Virus record (IMG/VR): IMGVR_UViG_3300043449_002191
Span: 62,001 to 126,000 of that record
Length of the DNA stretch: 64,000 nt
Origin: a virus
Strand: one strand, 5' to 3'
In this document: in pieces, positions 1 to 5,847 of the stretch
How positions within the stretch are numbered: the stretch's first letter is position 1
How the letters are laid out: each line of letters starts with the position of its first letter
The notes under the pieces: generated by a model
The model's input: the letters and a program-made list of their open reading frames with translations, nothing else
Told to the model about the DNA's origin: nothing
The model's database searches: none
Made by a program: the position numbers and the translations under genes

Positions 1-200
1 TCAGAACTAGTAGACTCCCCTTCAGGCTTTTCAAACAAATCTAAGCAATCCAAAAAGCACTGATGTATGCTCATATGTTTTTGCTTAGTTTCTTTGTTTA
101 ACTTTTTGACAGTTGCACTAATATGATCTATAGATGTGTAAATTTGCTTATCTTTTTGCTTCCATTCCCCATTATCGAATACTATCACGACCCATTTCAT
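1..200 (-). CDS. hypothetical protein, 3' end outside window
   Basis: Open frame of 66 codons beginning MKWVVIVFDNGEWKQKD and running off the left edge of the window. Its ATG overlaps the stop of the upstream WEPE-family gene as ATGA, and the tail of that gene (TGG GAG CCT GAA) supplies a GGGAG ribosome binding site five bases before the ATG. I do not recognise the family; no membrane segment or metal-binding motif is visible in the part seen. Confidence 0.6.
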   Translation of the reverse strand, partial: MKWVVIVFDNGEWKQKDKQIYTSIDHISATVKKLNKETKQKHMSIHQCFLDCLDLFEKPEGESTSS

Positions 201-394
201 TCAGGCTCCCAGTCATTTGCCCATTCCAGCCACGAAAATTCATGGACTGCTTTCCTAATTTGACGTTTAGGTGCTTCCATCTTAACATTTTGCTCCATAA
301 AGTCAAGGATATTTTCTAATACCTCTTCTCTTACGTCTACATTATTATTACTAAGATGCGCTTTTAGCTGTTTAATTGCTTCACTTCGTTTCAT
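197..394 (-). CDS. KRSE/WEPE-family mini-protein (paralogue 1)
   Basis: A 65-residue protein starting MKRSEAIKQLKAH and ending WLEWANDWEPE. It belongs to a family present seven times in this window, defined by an N-terminal K-R-S/D-E followed by a short helix, a variable middle, and a C-terminal W-E-P-E or W-E-D. This member lacks the usual GMLPP motif in the centre. The ATG is preceded by AGGGG and overlaps the upstream stop (ATGA). The function is unknown to me. The soluble acidic composition suggests a small cytoplasmic protein. Confidence 0.75.
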   Translation of the reverse strand: MKRSEAIKQLKAHLSNNNVDVREEVLENILDFMEQNVKMEAPKRQIRKAVHEFSWLEWANDWEPE

Positions 395-648
395 CGTTGA
401 CCCCTCATTTCTTTAATTTGATCTTCTAATTCGCTAATGGTATTTAATAAAACCGAAATAATTCTGTAATTTGAAGGAGGTGTATCTAGCCATTCAAATT
501 CATAGCCCTTACACTTAGATTGTAAATCAATTTTTAGCCATGTATAATTTGAACTTGCGCGGCACCCTAAAAATTTGCCATCCTCACTTATAACCATGCC
601 AAAACAATTATCATGGTCTGGTGTCATCGGAAATCCATATGCTTTCAT
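391..648 (-). CDS. hypothetical protein, 85 aa
   Basis: Acidic soluble protein starting MKAYGFPMTPDHDNCFGM and ending in a short helical tail (LEDQIKEMRGQR). The N-terminal part may be a small beta fold. An AGGAG site lies upstream, and the ATG overlaps the stop of the 42-residue gene at 645-773. The tail codons carry AGGGG, the ribosome binding site for the next gene. Not recognised. Confidence 0.7.
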   Translation of the reverse strand: MKAYGFPMTPDHDNCFGMVISEDGKFLGCRASSNYTWLKIDLQSKCKGYEFEWLDTPPSNYRIISVLLNTISELEDQIKEMRGQR

Positions 649-773
649 TTTAATCTCCTGACAAAATAATAAGTTAGCCCAAACCAGCGAACGGATGGTT
701 TATCTGCATTAAGGATAATAATTTTACCGCTGGGGGTTTTGTATAGTGATCTGGCGGCCTTTAGGTCATTCAT
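645..773 (-). CDS. small hypothetical protein, 42 aa
   Basis: Short frame starting MNDLKAARSLYKTPSGK and ending YYFVRRLK. It is preceded by a strong AGGAGG site and coupled at both ends: its start overlaps the stop of the 766-1044 gene (ATGAATGA) and its stop overlaps the next ATG (ATGA). Its tail codons (GTC AGG AGA TTA) contain the AGGAG site of the downstream gene. The arrangement makes it convincing despite its size. Basic; no recognised domain. Confidence 0.7.
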   Translation of the reverse strand: MNDLKAARSLYKTPSGKIIILNADKPSVRWFGLTYYFVRRLK

Positions 774-1044
774 GAACAATCCTCCTGATAGCCTTCCAGC
801 AGATATACCCAGCCTCACCATTCACATCATCGGTATTATGGTATTCAGATGCTTCCTCCAGTGCCTCAATAGCAAGGTCTAGTTTTTTCTGTAATTCTTC
901 ATAGGCGGAATATTCAATAACGTGAATAGCATTGCCACGGAACTTTTCAGTATCTTGTTCGTAAATATATGCAGATTTAACAGAGGGGTTGTCTACATTT
1001 AAAATGCTGTCAATCCAAAACTGTTCAGGCTTTTGATTGCTCAT
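766..1044 (-). CDS. hypothetical protein, 92 aa
   Basis: Starts MSNQKPEQFWIDSILNVD. A predicted helix (YEELQKKLDLAIEALEEA) is followed by AGYICWKAIRRIV. The AIEAL helix recurs in many small phage proteins of unknown role. It starts inside the tail of the upstream gene, whose GESEDE codons provide GGAG and the ATG. Confidence 0.7.
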   Translation of the reverse strand: MSNQKPEQFWIDSILNVDNPSVKSAYIYEQDTEKFRGNAIHVIEYSAYEELQKKLDLAIEALEEASEYHNTDDVNGEAGYICWKAIRRIVHE

Positions 1045-1252
1045 CTTCAGATTCTCCTCTATTGGCTGTTAATATTTTAAGGAAATTGTCTGCTGCGGTA
1101 TTTGCTAAGTCATACTGGTCTGGGAGCTTATAGCCTCTTTTAGACAACTCATCAACAAATGCCACGGCAATATTTGACTGCCAAGCAAACCAATACCCAA
1201 TATCTTTTTTCAATTCAGCAGATAAATGATCTATAGCTTCTTTAGTTTCCAT
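1025..1252 (-). CDS. hypothetical phage protein, 75 aa (WQSNIAVAF motif)
   Basis: Starts METKEAIDHLSAELKKD. The central FAWQSNIAVAFVDEL and later LANTAADNFLKIL resemble a widespread small phage protein that I know only as uncharacterised. It looks all-helical and soluble. AAGGAG precedes the ATG, which lies in the codons for the upstream KDGN tail, so translation is probably coupled. Confidence 0.75.
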   Translation of the reverse strand: METKEAIDHLSAELKKDIGYWFAWQSNIAVAFVDELSKRGYKLPDQYDLANTAADNFLKILTANRGESEDEQSKA

Positions 1253-1505
1253 CTTTAAGCTCCTTTAAAACAATTCTAGCTAATTTTCCACCATACATCA
1301 TGTAGCTATCATGGGGCTCAAGGTCTCTATTTGTGATGTTTTTGTACACGTCTTTCCAGTTAGGGGTAAGACCACCCTCAGCAACTAGCTCCCCTCGGTC
1401 ATTGTACATTCCATTATAGTTCCAATTGTTTTTGTCTGCATAGAATTCTAACGCTTCAATAGCTTTTCGTAGTTTAAATTTAAGATCTTTAGTAGAATCG
1501 GGCAT
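1242..1505 (-). CDS. hypothetical protein, 87 aa (ALEFYADKNNW motif)
   Basis: The N-terminal helix KAIEALEFYADKNNW and C-terminal GGKLARIVLKEL follow a pattern common in phage accessory proteins of unknown function. The start overlaps the upstream stop as TAATG. It probably belongs to the same minus-strand polycistronic unit as its neighbours. Confidence 0.7.
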   Translation of the reverse strand: MPDSTKDLKFKLRKAIEALEFYADKNNWNYNGMYNDRGELVAEGGLTPNWKDVYKNITNRDLEPHDSYMMYGGKLARIVLKELKDGN

Positions 1506-1717
1506 TATCTACCTGCCTTTTTAAGGATTTCTCGTAAATCATGCTGTAAGTCCTTGTATTTACTGTAAACTTCCTTATATTGAGCAATAAATGTATCATC
1601 CAATTCGATGCCATATTCTTCTAAATAGTCTTCGCCAAACATTTCAATAACTTCTTCTTGATCTTTTAGGTACAGCTTAAACCTATCTTCTTCATTTATA
1701 ACGACTTTACGTTTCAT
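1505..1717 (-). CDS. hypothetical acidic helical protein, 70 aa
   Basis: Starts MKRKVVINEEDRFKLYL. The longer frame back to 1732 is possible, but a GGAG site sits nine bases before the inner ATG (the ATGGAGAG of the outer start is itself that site), so the inner start is preferred. Strongly charged, probably helical (DLQHDLREILKKAGR). No recognised domain. Confidence 0.65.
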   Translation of the reverse strand: MKRKVVINEEDRFKLYLKDQEEVIEMFGEDYLEEYGIELDDTFIAQYKEVYSKYKDLQHDLREILKKAGR

Positions 1718-1925
1718 CTTTATACTCTCCACCAGTCATTAAAAAGCCAATTTGATTGGCAAGTTTAGTATTGCCAGCTCTAATTAATGAGTTAATTAGA
1801 GCCACTGAACTATACTCTCGTCCAGTTCTCTCGGCATCATATCTATCTAAAACAGATTGTGCCTCCTCATCAGTGTAGCTTTTTTGAATAACATAGTCAA
1901 GTAAAATTTGTTCAGGTGTTTTCAC
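1707..1925 (-). CDS. hypothetical protein, 72 aa, GTG start
   Basis: Starts at GTG with AGGAG eight bases upstream; translation begins MKTPEQILLDYVIQKSY. Mostly helical, ending GFLMTGGEYKDET. It overlaps the membrane-protein gene upstream by 14 bases. Not recognised. Confidence 0.7.
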   Translation of the reverse strand: MKTPEQILLDYVIQKSYTDEEAQSVLDRYDAERTGREYSSVALINSLIRAGNTKLANQIGFLMTGGEYKDET

Positions 1926-2112
1926 GGTCTAGCTCCTGTAAATAAAAACTAATAAACGAAAATGCGAGAAGAGGTGACATTATCGCAAGGATTCCTAAAT
2001 AACCATTTATTTCTATTGCGGATAACACCATAAAGGTATATCCCACTACAAGGACGGCAAGCGATATTAGCAAGATGGAAGCTTTCAAAAATGCTTTAAT
2101 AATCTTATTCAT
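1912..2112 (-). CDS. small two-helix membrane protein, 66 aa
   Basis: Two hydrophobic segments, about residues 10-32 (ASILLISLAVLVVGYTFMV) and 38-58 (LGILAIMSPLLAFSFISFYL), with a basic N-terminus (MNKIIKAFLK). It should sit in the inner membrane. The start codon lies inside the WEPEDE tail of the upstream gene, which supplies the GGGAG site. A holin-like role cannot be excluded but nothing specific supports it; lysis genes would more likely sit in the late region. Confidence 0.7.
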   Translation of the reverse strand: MNKIIKAFLKASILLISLAVLVVGYTFMVLSAIEINGYLGILAIMSPLLAFSFISFYLQELDRENT

Positions 2113-2314
2113 CTTCAGGCTCCCAAGCGTTTACGCCTTCTAGGTCCGATCCTAGCGCTTTAACTTCTGGTGGTAACATTCCTAAATCTTCCATAGCCAA
2201 TAATAATTCACTAGCAACCATTTCCCAGTATTCTTTTGGGTCTCTCTCAGTATAGTCCATTCTCGGTGTCATAATAACTTGAGCCATATATTTCACCATT
2301 TCACTTCGTTTCAT
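2105..2314 (-). CDS. KRSE/WEPE-family mini-protein (paralogue 2)
   Basis: A 69-residue member: MKRSEMVKYMAQVIM, then LGMLPPEVKALG, ending WEPEDE. The ATG is inside the DETK tail of the upstream zinc-ribbon gene. A TTG six bases further out gives a longer frame but has no ribosome binding site of its own. GAGG lies six bases before the chosen ATG. Confidence 0.8.
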   Translation of the reverse strand: MKRSEMVKYMAQVIMTPRMDYTERDPKEYWEMVASELLLAMEDLGMLPPEVKALGSDLEGVNAWEPEDE

Positions 2315-2561
2315 CTTCAACCTCTTTTAAAGAATCCAAAAACTTCCAGAATATATGTAAGTGAAATTTACTAGGGCTCACTGGAGAGTATTCACCACAG
2401 TCTGGGCATCTATAGGCCACAATTCCATCATATATGCCAAGAAAGCCGCCGTCAATGCCTATTTCGCGTTTCCAGACATATGGGGGACTATAGTTGTGTT
2501 TAAGATCATCTGGAATTTCCTCACCAATCCAATTTGAATTACATATAGGACAGTTACTCAT
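2301..2561 (-). CDS. zinc-ribbon protein, copy A
   Basis: An 86-residue protein with two CxxC pairs: CPICNS at residues 4-9 and CPDCGEYSPVS near residue 53, separated by a conserved block containing HNYSPPYVWKREIGIDGG. This pattern occurs in many phages as an uncharacterised treble-clef or ribbon protein. It is nearly identical to the copy at 3229-3489. Its last codons (GAT GAA ACG AAG TGA) contain the start of the next KRSE gene. Confidence 0.8.
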   Translation of the reverse strand: MSNCPICNSNWIGEEIPDDLKHNYSPPYVWKREIGIDGGFLGIYDGIVAYRCPDCGEYSPVSPSKFHLHIFWKFLDSLKEVEDETK

Positions 2562-2660
2562 CTTCAGGCTCCCATAAGCATTCGCTAGATACTAAAGTAT
2601 TACCGTTATCTTGATCTATATACCTAATTGTTTCTGGGGGTAGCATGCCAGCTTTTTCTA
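2307..2660. repeat. duplicated block, copy A (pairs with 3235-3586)
   Basis: This block holds the zinc-ribbon gene copy A and the C-terminal half of the adjoining WEPE gene. It repeats at 3235-3586 in the same orientation with few mismatches, with a 928-base period. Similarity ends in the middle of the WEPE genes. Confidence 0.85.
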
Positions 2661-2775
2661 TTTCTAATAATAAGCCACTAGACATGGTAATTCTATCCTG
2701 TTCAGTAGAACAAGTGCTAGTATCATTATCTTTTATCCAGTCTGCTAGGATTTTAAGGATCTCACTTCGTTTCAT
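2554..2775 (-). CDS. KRSE/WEPE-family mini-protein (paralogue 3)
   Basis: A 73-residue protein: MKRSEILKILADWIKD, then EKAGMLPPETIRYIDQDNG, ending CLWEPEDE. The C-terminal half is identical to paralogue 5 (3482-3691), while the N-terminal half is different in sequence, so the two look like recombinants with a breakpoint in mid-gene. The ATG at 2775 is preferred over an upstream in-frame TTG. Confidence 0.8.
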   Translation of the reverse strand: MKRSEILKILADWIKDNDTSTCSTEQDRITMSSGLLLEIEKAGMLPPETIRYIDQDNGNTLVSSECLWEPEDE

Positions 2776-3007
2776 CTTCAATCCCTTCGTTTAAAGCCGC
2801 AATCAATGCATCTGCATATTTTAGCGCTGCTGCTGCTGTTAGTTTACCAGTGTCTTGATAGTCAGGAAAAAAGCTTGCGTTATGTGATATTAGCCCTTGC
2901 ATCGCCAAAGCTGCAAAATGCTCACGTTTAGTTAAGCCAACGCATTGACCTACACCGCCATTATCAGCAAATGTTACTCCTATTGGTTCATGTGGGTTAG
3001 TTTTCAT
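2762..3007 (-). CDS. hypothetical phage protein, 81 aa (TKREHFAALAMQGL motif)
   Basis: Starts MKTNPHEPIGVTFADNGG. It has the block GLTKREHFAALAMQGL followed later by ALKYADALIAALNEG, a pattern widespread in tailed-phage genomes with no assigned function. The start is inside the WEPEDEN tail of the upstream gene (GGGAG seven bases before the ATG), and its DETK tail in turn holds the next start. Confidence 0.75.
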   Translation of the reverse strand: MKTNPHEPIGVTFADNGGVGQCVGLTKREHFAALAMQGLISHNASFFPDYQDTGKLTAAAALKYADALIAALNEGIEDETK

Positions 3008-3242
3008 CTTCAGGCTCCCACTCATACACATCTGGCAATTCCCCTAGAGACTTTCCATCCATGCTGGTCACTTGGTAAGTTTCCAATGGAGGCGGCAACA
3101 TACCGAACCCCTCAATCATATCTAGTAATCTAGATGCTCTACGCTTAAAGGTAGCCTCTTCTGTCTCATTACCGTGTTTACCATTCACTTCAGGGTCGGC
3201 CAGTTCATCAGCCATTAAATCTATCATCTCACTTCGTTTCAT
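2997..3242 (-). CDS. KRSE/WEPE-family mini-protein (paralogue 4)
   Basis: An 81-residue member: MKRSEMIDLMADELADPE, then GFGMLPPPLETYQVTS, ending YEWEPEDEN. It has the full set of family features. The ATG overlaps the GTGA-type junction below the upstream unit, with a GAGG site. Role unknown; the family appears to be variable between a fixed start and a fixed end. Confidence 0.8.
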   Translation of the reverse strand: MKRSEMIDLMADELADPEVNGKHGNETEEATFKRRASRLLDMIEGFGMLPPPLETYQVTSMDGKSLGELPDVYEWEPEDEN

Positions 3243-3489
3243 CGTTGACCTCTTTTAAAAAATCCAAAAACTTCCAGAATATATGTAAGTGAAATTTACT
3301 AGGGCTCACTGGAGAGTACTCGCCGCAATCTGGGCATTTCAAAGCCACAATACCATCATATATGCCAAGATAGCCGCCGTCAATACCTATTTCGCGTTTC
3401 CAGACATATGGGGGACTATAGTGATGTTTAAGATCATCTGGGATTTCTCCACCAATCCAATTTGAATTACAATTAGGACAGTTATTCAT
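3229..3489 (-). CDS. zinc-ribbon protein, copy B
   Basis: An 86-residue paralogue of 2301-2561 with the same CPNC and CPDCGEYSPVS pairs and only scattered substitutions (for example ALKCPDC in place of AYRCPDC). It is part of a roughly 350-base duplicated block that also contains the C-terminal half of the neighbouring WEPE gene. The tail is NDETK. Confidence 0.8.
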   Translation of the reverse strand: MNNCPNCNSNWIGGEIPDDLKHHYSPPYVWKREIGIDGGYLGIYDGIVALKCPDCGEYSPVSPSKFHLHIFWKFLDFLKEVNDETK

Positions 3490-3586
3490 CTTCAGGCTCC
3501 CATAAGCATTCGCTAGATACTAAAGTATTGCCGTTATCTTGATCTATATACCTAATTGTTTCAGGGGGCAGCATACCAGCCTTCTC
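3235..3586. repeat. duplicated block, copy B (pairs with 2307-2660)
   Basis: Second copy of the zinc-ribbon plus half-WEPE block. The long stretch from TTCAGGCTCCCATAAGC to the GMLPP codons is almost identical to copy A, while the DNA beyond it diverges abruptly. Confidence 0.85.
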
Positions 3587-3691
3587 CATCTCCTTTAAGA
3601 CAAGGACCATTCTATCTCTAGTGGTATAACTATTCGTTGTGAACTTAATATAGGTATCAGCCATTAAATCTAACATCTCACTTCGTTTCAT
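3482..3691 (-). CDS. KRSE/WEPE-family mini-protein (paralogue 5)
   Basis: A 69-residue member starting MKRSEMLDLMADTYIKF, with EKAGMLPPETIRYIDQDNG, ending CLWEPEDE. A longer frame from 3709 exists (MRRSLK...), but its first codons are the AAGGAG ribosome binding site placed seven bases before the inner ATG, so the inner start is chosen. Confidence 0.8.
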   Translation of the reverse strand: MKRSEMLDLMADTYIKFTTNSYTTRDRMVLVLKEMEKAGMLPPETIRYIDQDNGNTLVSSECLWEPEDE

Positions 3692-4226
3692 CTTCAGACT
3701 CCTTCTCATTGGCTATCTCCACAGCAAATAATAGATTTAGTTCTTGTTGGGCAGCAACATAAGCAGCATCAGCAGCAGCGGCAGCAGCATAAGCAGCAGT
3801 AGCAGCGGCATCAGCAGCATAAGCAGCAGTAGCAGCAGCGGCAGCAGCGGCAGCAGCATAAGCAGCATAAGCAGCAGCATAAGCAGCATAAGCAGCAGTA
3901 GCATAATAAACAAGTTGCTTATTATTTTCTTTAATTATTTTTAGATAGAGTTCGGCAGCGTTAATTGCTTTTCTTGGTCTTTTGTCATTAGGATACTTTT
4001 CTTCAAAGACATGTAAAACAGATGATGCACATTTTAATGCAAATTTAACATTCTGTTGTTTTGTAAACAAGTTTGTAATTACCCAAATTTTGTCTGAATA
4101 ACTAATATTTTCTAATAATACAAAATCTTCAATATTATTATCAAAATCTTTGTAATGTTCTAAAAAATTATCAAATCTATTTTTGCAAGGATTTAACTTT
4201 TCTATAATTTCTTTATTAATTTTCAT
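3678..4226 (-). CDS. Ala/Tyr-repeat protein with Imm-5-like core
   Basis: A 182-residue protein. Residues 75-100 (VLHVFEEKYPNDKRPRKAI) match the core I associate with the Imm-5-like family of small immunity or phage proteins. About 60 residues follow, built almost only from Ala with Tyr, Thr and Asp (AAYAAYAAAYAAYAAAA), then a short C-terminal tail ending EDETK. The DNA of this tract is a run of GCAGCA/GCATAA units (3751-3905), so its length may change by slippage. Start chosen at the ATG inside the WEPEDEN tail of the upstream gene. Function unknown; an anti-defence or immunity role is only a guess. Confidence 0.7.
   Translation of the reverse strand: MKINKEIIEKLNPCKNRFDNFLEHYKDFDNNIEDFVLLENISYSDKIWVITNLFTKQQNVKFALKCASSVLHVFEEKYPNDKRPRKAINAAELYLKIIKENNKQLVYYATAAYAAYAAAYAAYAAAAAAAAATAAYAADAAATAAYAAAAAADAAYVAAQQELNLLFAVEIANEKESEDETK
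3751..3905. repeat. GCA-type trinucleotide repeat tract
   Basis: About 155 bases made of imperfect GCAGCA, GCATAA and GCAGTA units. It encodes the Ala/Tyr tract of the minus-strand gene and leaves open serine-rich frames on the other strand, which are shadows. It is a candidate site for replication slippage. Confidence 0.85.
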
Positions 4227-4443
4227 CTTCAGGCTCCCAGTCAACTGCTACTCTAAATGTATAATGCTTTCCTTGGCCATCCTCAATTGTGGGCTTCATG
4301 CCTCTATTCTCAAATTCACCAAGAATAAAGTCAACCATTTTTCTTGGGCTAGACGATATATTGCTGTCAATGTACTCTGCAAAGATATTAGCCACAGCCT
4401 CCACCATCTCACTACGTTTAATTTTTCCTACTCCTCGATACAT
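4216..4443 (-). CDS. KRSE/WEPE-family mini-protein (paralogue 6)
   Basis: Begins MYRGVGKIKRSEMVEAV from the ATG at 4443, with GGGGG five bases upstream, and ends VDWEPEDEN; RGMKPTIEDGQG replaces the usual GMLPP. In all other members the protein starts at the residue before KRSE. Here that codon is ATT, preceded by GGAGTAGGAAAA, so either the upstream ATG is used or the ATT serves as a rare start. The first is more likely. Confidence 0.7.
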   Translation of the reverse strand: MYRGVGKIKRSEMVEAVANIFAEYIDSNISSSPRKMVDFILGEFENRGMKPTIEDGQGKHYTFRVAVDWEPEDEN

Positions 4444-4637
4444 GATACCCCCAAAGAGCTTTTAATTCTGTAGCAGATCTTTCCTGATTCTTTATCAAAA
4501 TACCGCTCTACATCATCCCAAATAGGTCTTTCATCTTCTATTATATCTTTTTTCTTGTCTAAGTTCAGGTGTATTGGCCCAGACTCAATACAACCCGAAG
4601 TCAAAAGCGCTGCTAAGACTATCACTTCCTTAAGCAT
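4428..4637 (-). CDS. small lipoprotein, 69 aa (tandem copy 1)
   Basis: A signal peptide with lipobox LLTSGC near residue 16 indicates an exported, lipid-anchored protein. The mature part contains HLNLDK and the block DVERYFDKESGKICYRIK followed by GVSCIEE. The same order of motifs appears in the gene just upstream, so the two arose by duplication. The family of small lipoproteins with CY...SC pairs is known to me only as uncharacterised; a spanin-like role is possible but unsupported. Confidence 0.75.
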   Translation of the reverse strand: MLKEVIVLAALLTSGCIESGPIHLNLDKKKDIIEDERPIWDDVERYFDKESGKICYRIKSSLGVSCIEE

Positions 4638-4828
4638 GAAATTCCTCTAGCGTTTCTAACAGTATAGCAAACCACGCCGTATTCCTCGTCAATATAACGC
4701 TCAAGGTCAGATGTTCCTCTGCTTTCTTGTTTAATTCTTTTGTCTAGGTTTAAATGTTTACGGCTAAACTTTTTGCCACAACCAGAAAACAGCATAAGCC
4801 CAATAATTACCATTACAATTTTTTTCAT
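4622..4828 (-). CDS. small lipoprotein, 68 aa (tandem copy 2)
   Basis: Lipobox LMLFSGC around residue 17, then KHLNLDKRIKQ and DLERYIDEEYGVVCYTVR with GISCLRK at the end. Paralogue of the neighbouring 69-residue lipoprotein. The ATG overlaps the stop of the DHFR gene (ATGA) with GGAG upstream, so it is translated with folA. Confidence 0.75.
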   Translation of the reverse strand: MKKIVMVIIGLMLFSGCGKKFSRKHLNLDKRIKQESRGTSDLERYIDEEYGVVCYTVRNARGISCLRK

Positions 4829-5319
4829 GGCCGCACTCCTTTAACCAAAGTCAAAAATGAAAGCTTTTCATTCAGGCACATTTTTGTAGTATCTGCTAGA
4901 ACAAACTCTTTTGGAGTCTGGGGATAATATACATCACCTTCGATAACTTTATCAATTACAGTCATGTAAATCTTATCAGTCATAGGGAGAGTCTTTTCAT
5001 AGATAGCAGCCCCACCGATAACAAAAACTTCACCTGTTTTATCTAGACCTTTAGCCAACTCAATGGCACTTTCAATGGAATCCACAAACTTAAGATTCTC
5101 GGTCTCTTTTATAGCTTTGGGTTTAGAGGTGATGACAATGTTCATGCGATTCTTTAGGGGTGATTTAATAGACTGGAAGGTCTTTCTGCCCATAATAACT
5201 ACATGGCCCGTAGTCCTAGCTTTAAAGTAAGCCAGCTCTTCAGGGATATACCATGGGATAATTCCGCCACGTCCGATAACACCATTTTTAGCCATGCAAA
5301 CAATATGAGAAAGCGTCAT
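4825..5319 (-). CDS. folA: dihydrofolate reductase
   Basis: A 164-residue enzyme of normal DHFR length, reducing dihydrofolate to tetrahydrofolate with NADPH. Visible signatures: the Met20-loop region NGVIGRGGIIPWYIPEEL with the catalytic acid at Glu28, the NADPH-binding VIMGRKTFQSI around residues 41-51, NIVITSK, and VIGGAAIYEKTLP for the second nucleotide loop. It probably sustains thymidylate synthesis; no thymidylate synthase is in the window. The start overlaps the upstream stop as ATGA. Confidence 0.95.
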   Translation of the reverse strand: MTLSHIVCMAKNGVIGRGGIIPWYIPEELAYFKARTTGHVVIMGRKTFQSIKSPLKNRMNIVITSKPKAIKETENLKFVDSIESAIELAKGLDKTGEVFVIGGAAIYEKTLPMTDKIYMTVIDKVIEGDVYYPQTPKEFVLADTTKMCLNEKLSFLTLVKGVRP

Positions 5320-5735
5320 TTTGTGTCGCCTTTCTCTAACGAATTTAATTGCATTACTCGAACAAACATTCCGTCATAATAAGCTCGCAATTTAACATCG
5401 AAAAGCGTATTTGTCCAGGTATCTTCAGAGGTTAGACTAAGTGTAATGTATTTTTTTTCAATATCTATCGAGTACAAATTAAACCCAAGAACAGTTAGGC
5501 GCTCCATTGCTATTTCTCTACCCACTTTTTTATTAAACTGATCTCCTGGGTGGAGAAACGCTGCCCCTACTTCCAAAGGAAAAGCTGCTGCATAGTAGTT
5601 ATCTTTAATTGCATTTGATGCAAACTCTACTAAGTCAGAAAACTGAGGTACTTCAATTACAAATGTACCGCAATTTCTCCGGCCATTGTAGCGTGGCTTC
5701 TCTGGACGGTTGTGGATAGTTGCATACCGATTCAT
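5316..5735 (-). CDS. hypothetical protein, 139 aa
   Basis: Soluble protein starting MNRYATIHNRPEKPRYNG with mixed alpha/beta character (RAYYDGMFVRVMQL near the C-terminus). A TATAAT box lies just upstream (5756-5761), so it heads the transcript that continues into folA and the lipoproteins. GGAGG precedes the ATG. No recognised family. Confidence 0.75.
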   Translation of the reverse strand: MNRYATIHNRPEKPRYNGRRNCGTFVIEVPQFSDLVEFASNAIKDNYYAAAFPLEVGAAFLHPGDQFNKKVGREIAMERLTVLGFNLYSIDIEKKYITLSLTSEDTWTNTLFDVKLRAYYDGMFVRVMQLNSLEKGDTK

Positions 5736-5755
5736 TACGACCTCCGTATTGATTT

Positions 5756-5761
5756 ATTATA
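5756..5761 (-). promoter_or_regulatory. TATAAT promoter box before 5316-5735
   Basis: The minus strand reads TTAAGGTATAATAAATC, then GGAGG and the ATG at 5735. It matches the GGTATAAT form seen before several other operons. No convincing -35 is visible. Confidence 0.5.
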
Positions 5762-5763
5762 CC

Positions 5764-5847
5764 TTAATTCCAAAAGTCGTTGTAATACCACCAATCCAAA
5801 GTCATACCAGAAAAAAGTACAATCATTAGTATAATTGCGTATTCCAT
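5764..5847 (-). CDS. 27-residue membrane peptide
   Basis: Frame MEYAIILMIVLFSGMTLDWW then YYNDFWN and stop. One hydrophobic segment (residues 4-16) precedes an aromatic tail. GGAG lies six bases upstream, and the start overlaps the stop of the phosphatase gene (TAATG). It fills the only gap between the two larger genes. Confidence 0.55.
   Translation of the reverse strand: MEYAIILMIVLFSGMTLDWWYYNDFWN

Noticed and set aside
3744-3944. Serine/isoleucine-rich plus-strand frame over the Ala/Tyr repeat
   Set aside because: Shadow of the trinucleotide repeat; no ribosome binding site and antisense to a well-placed gene.
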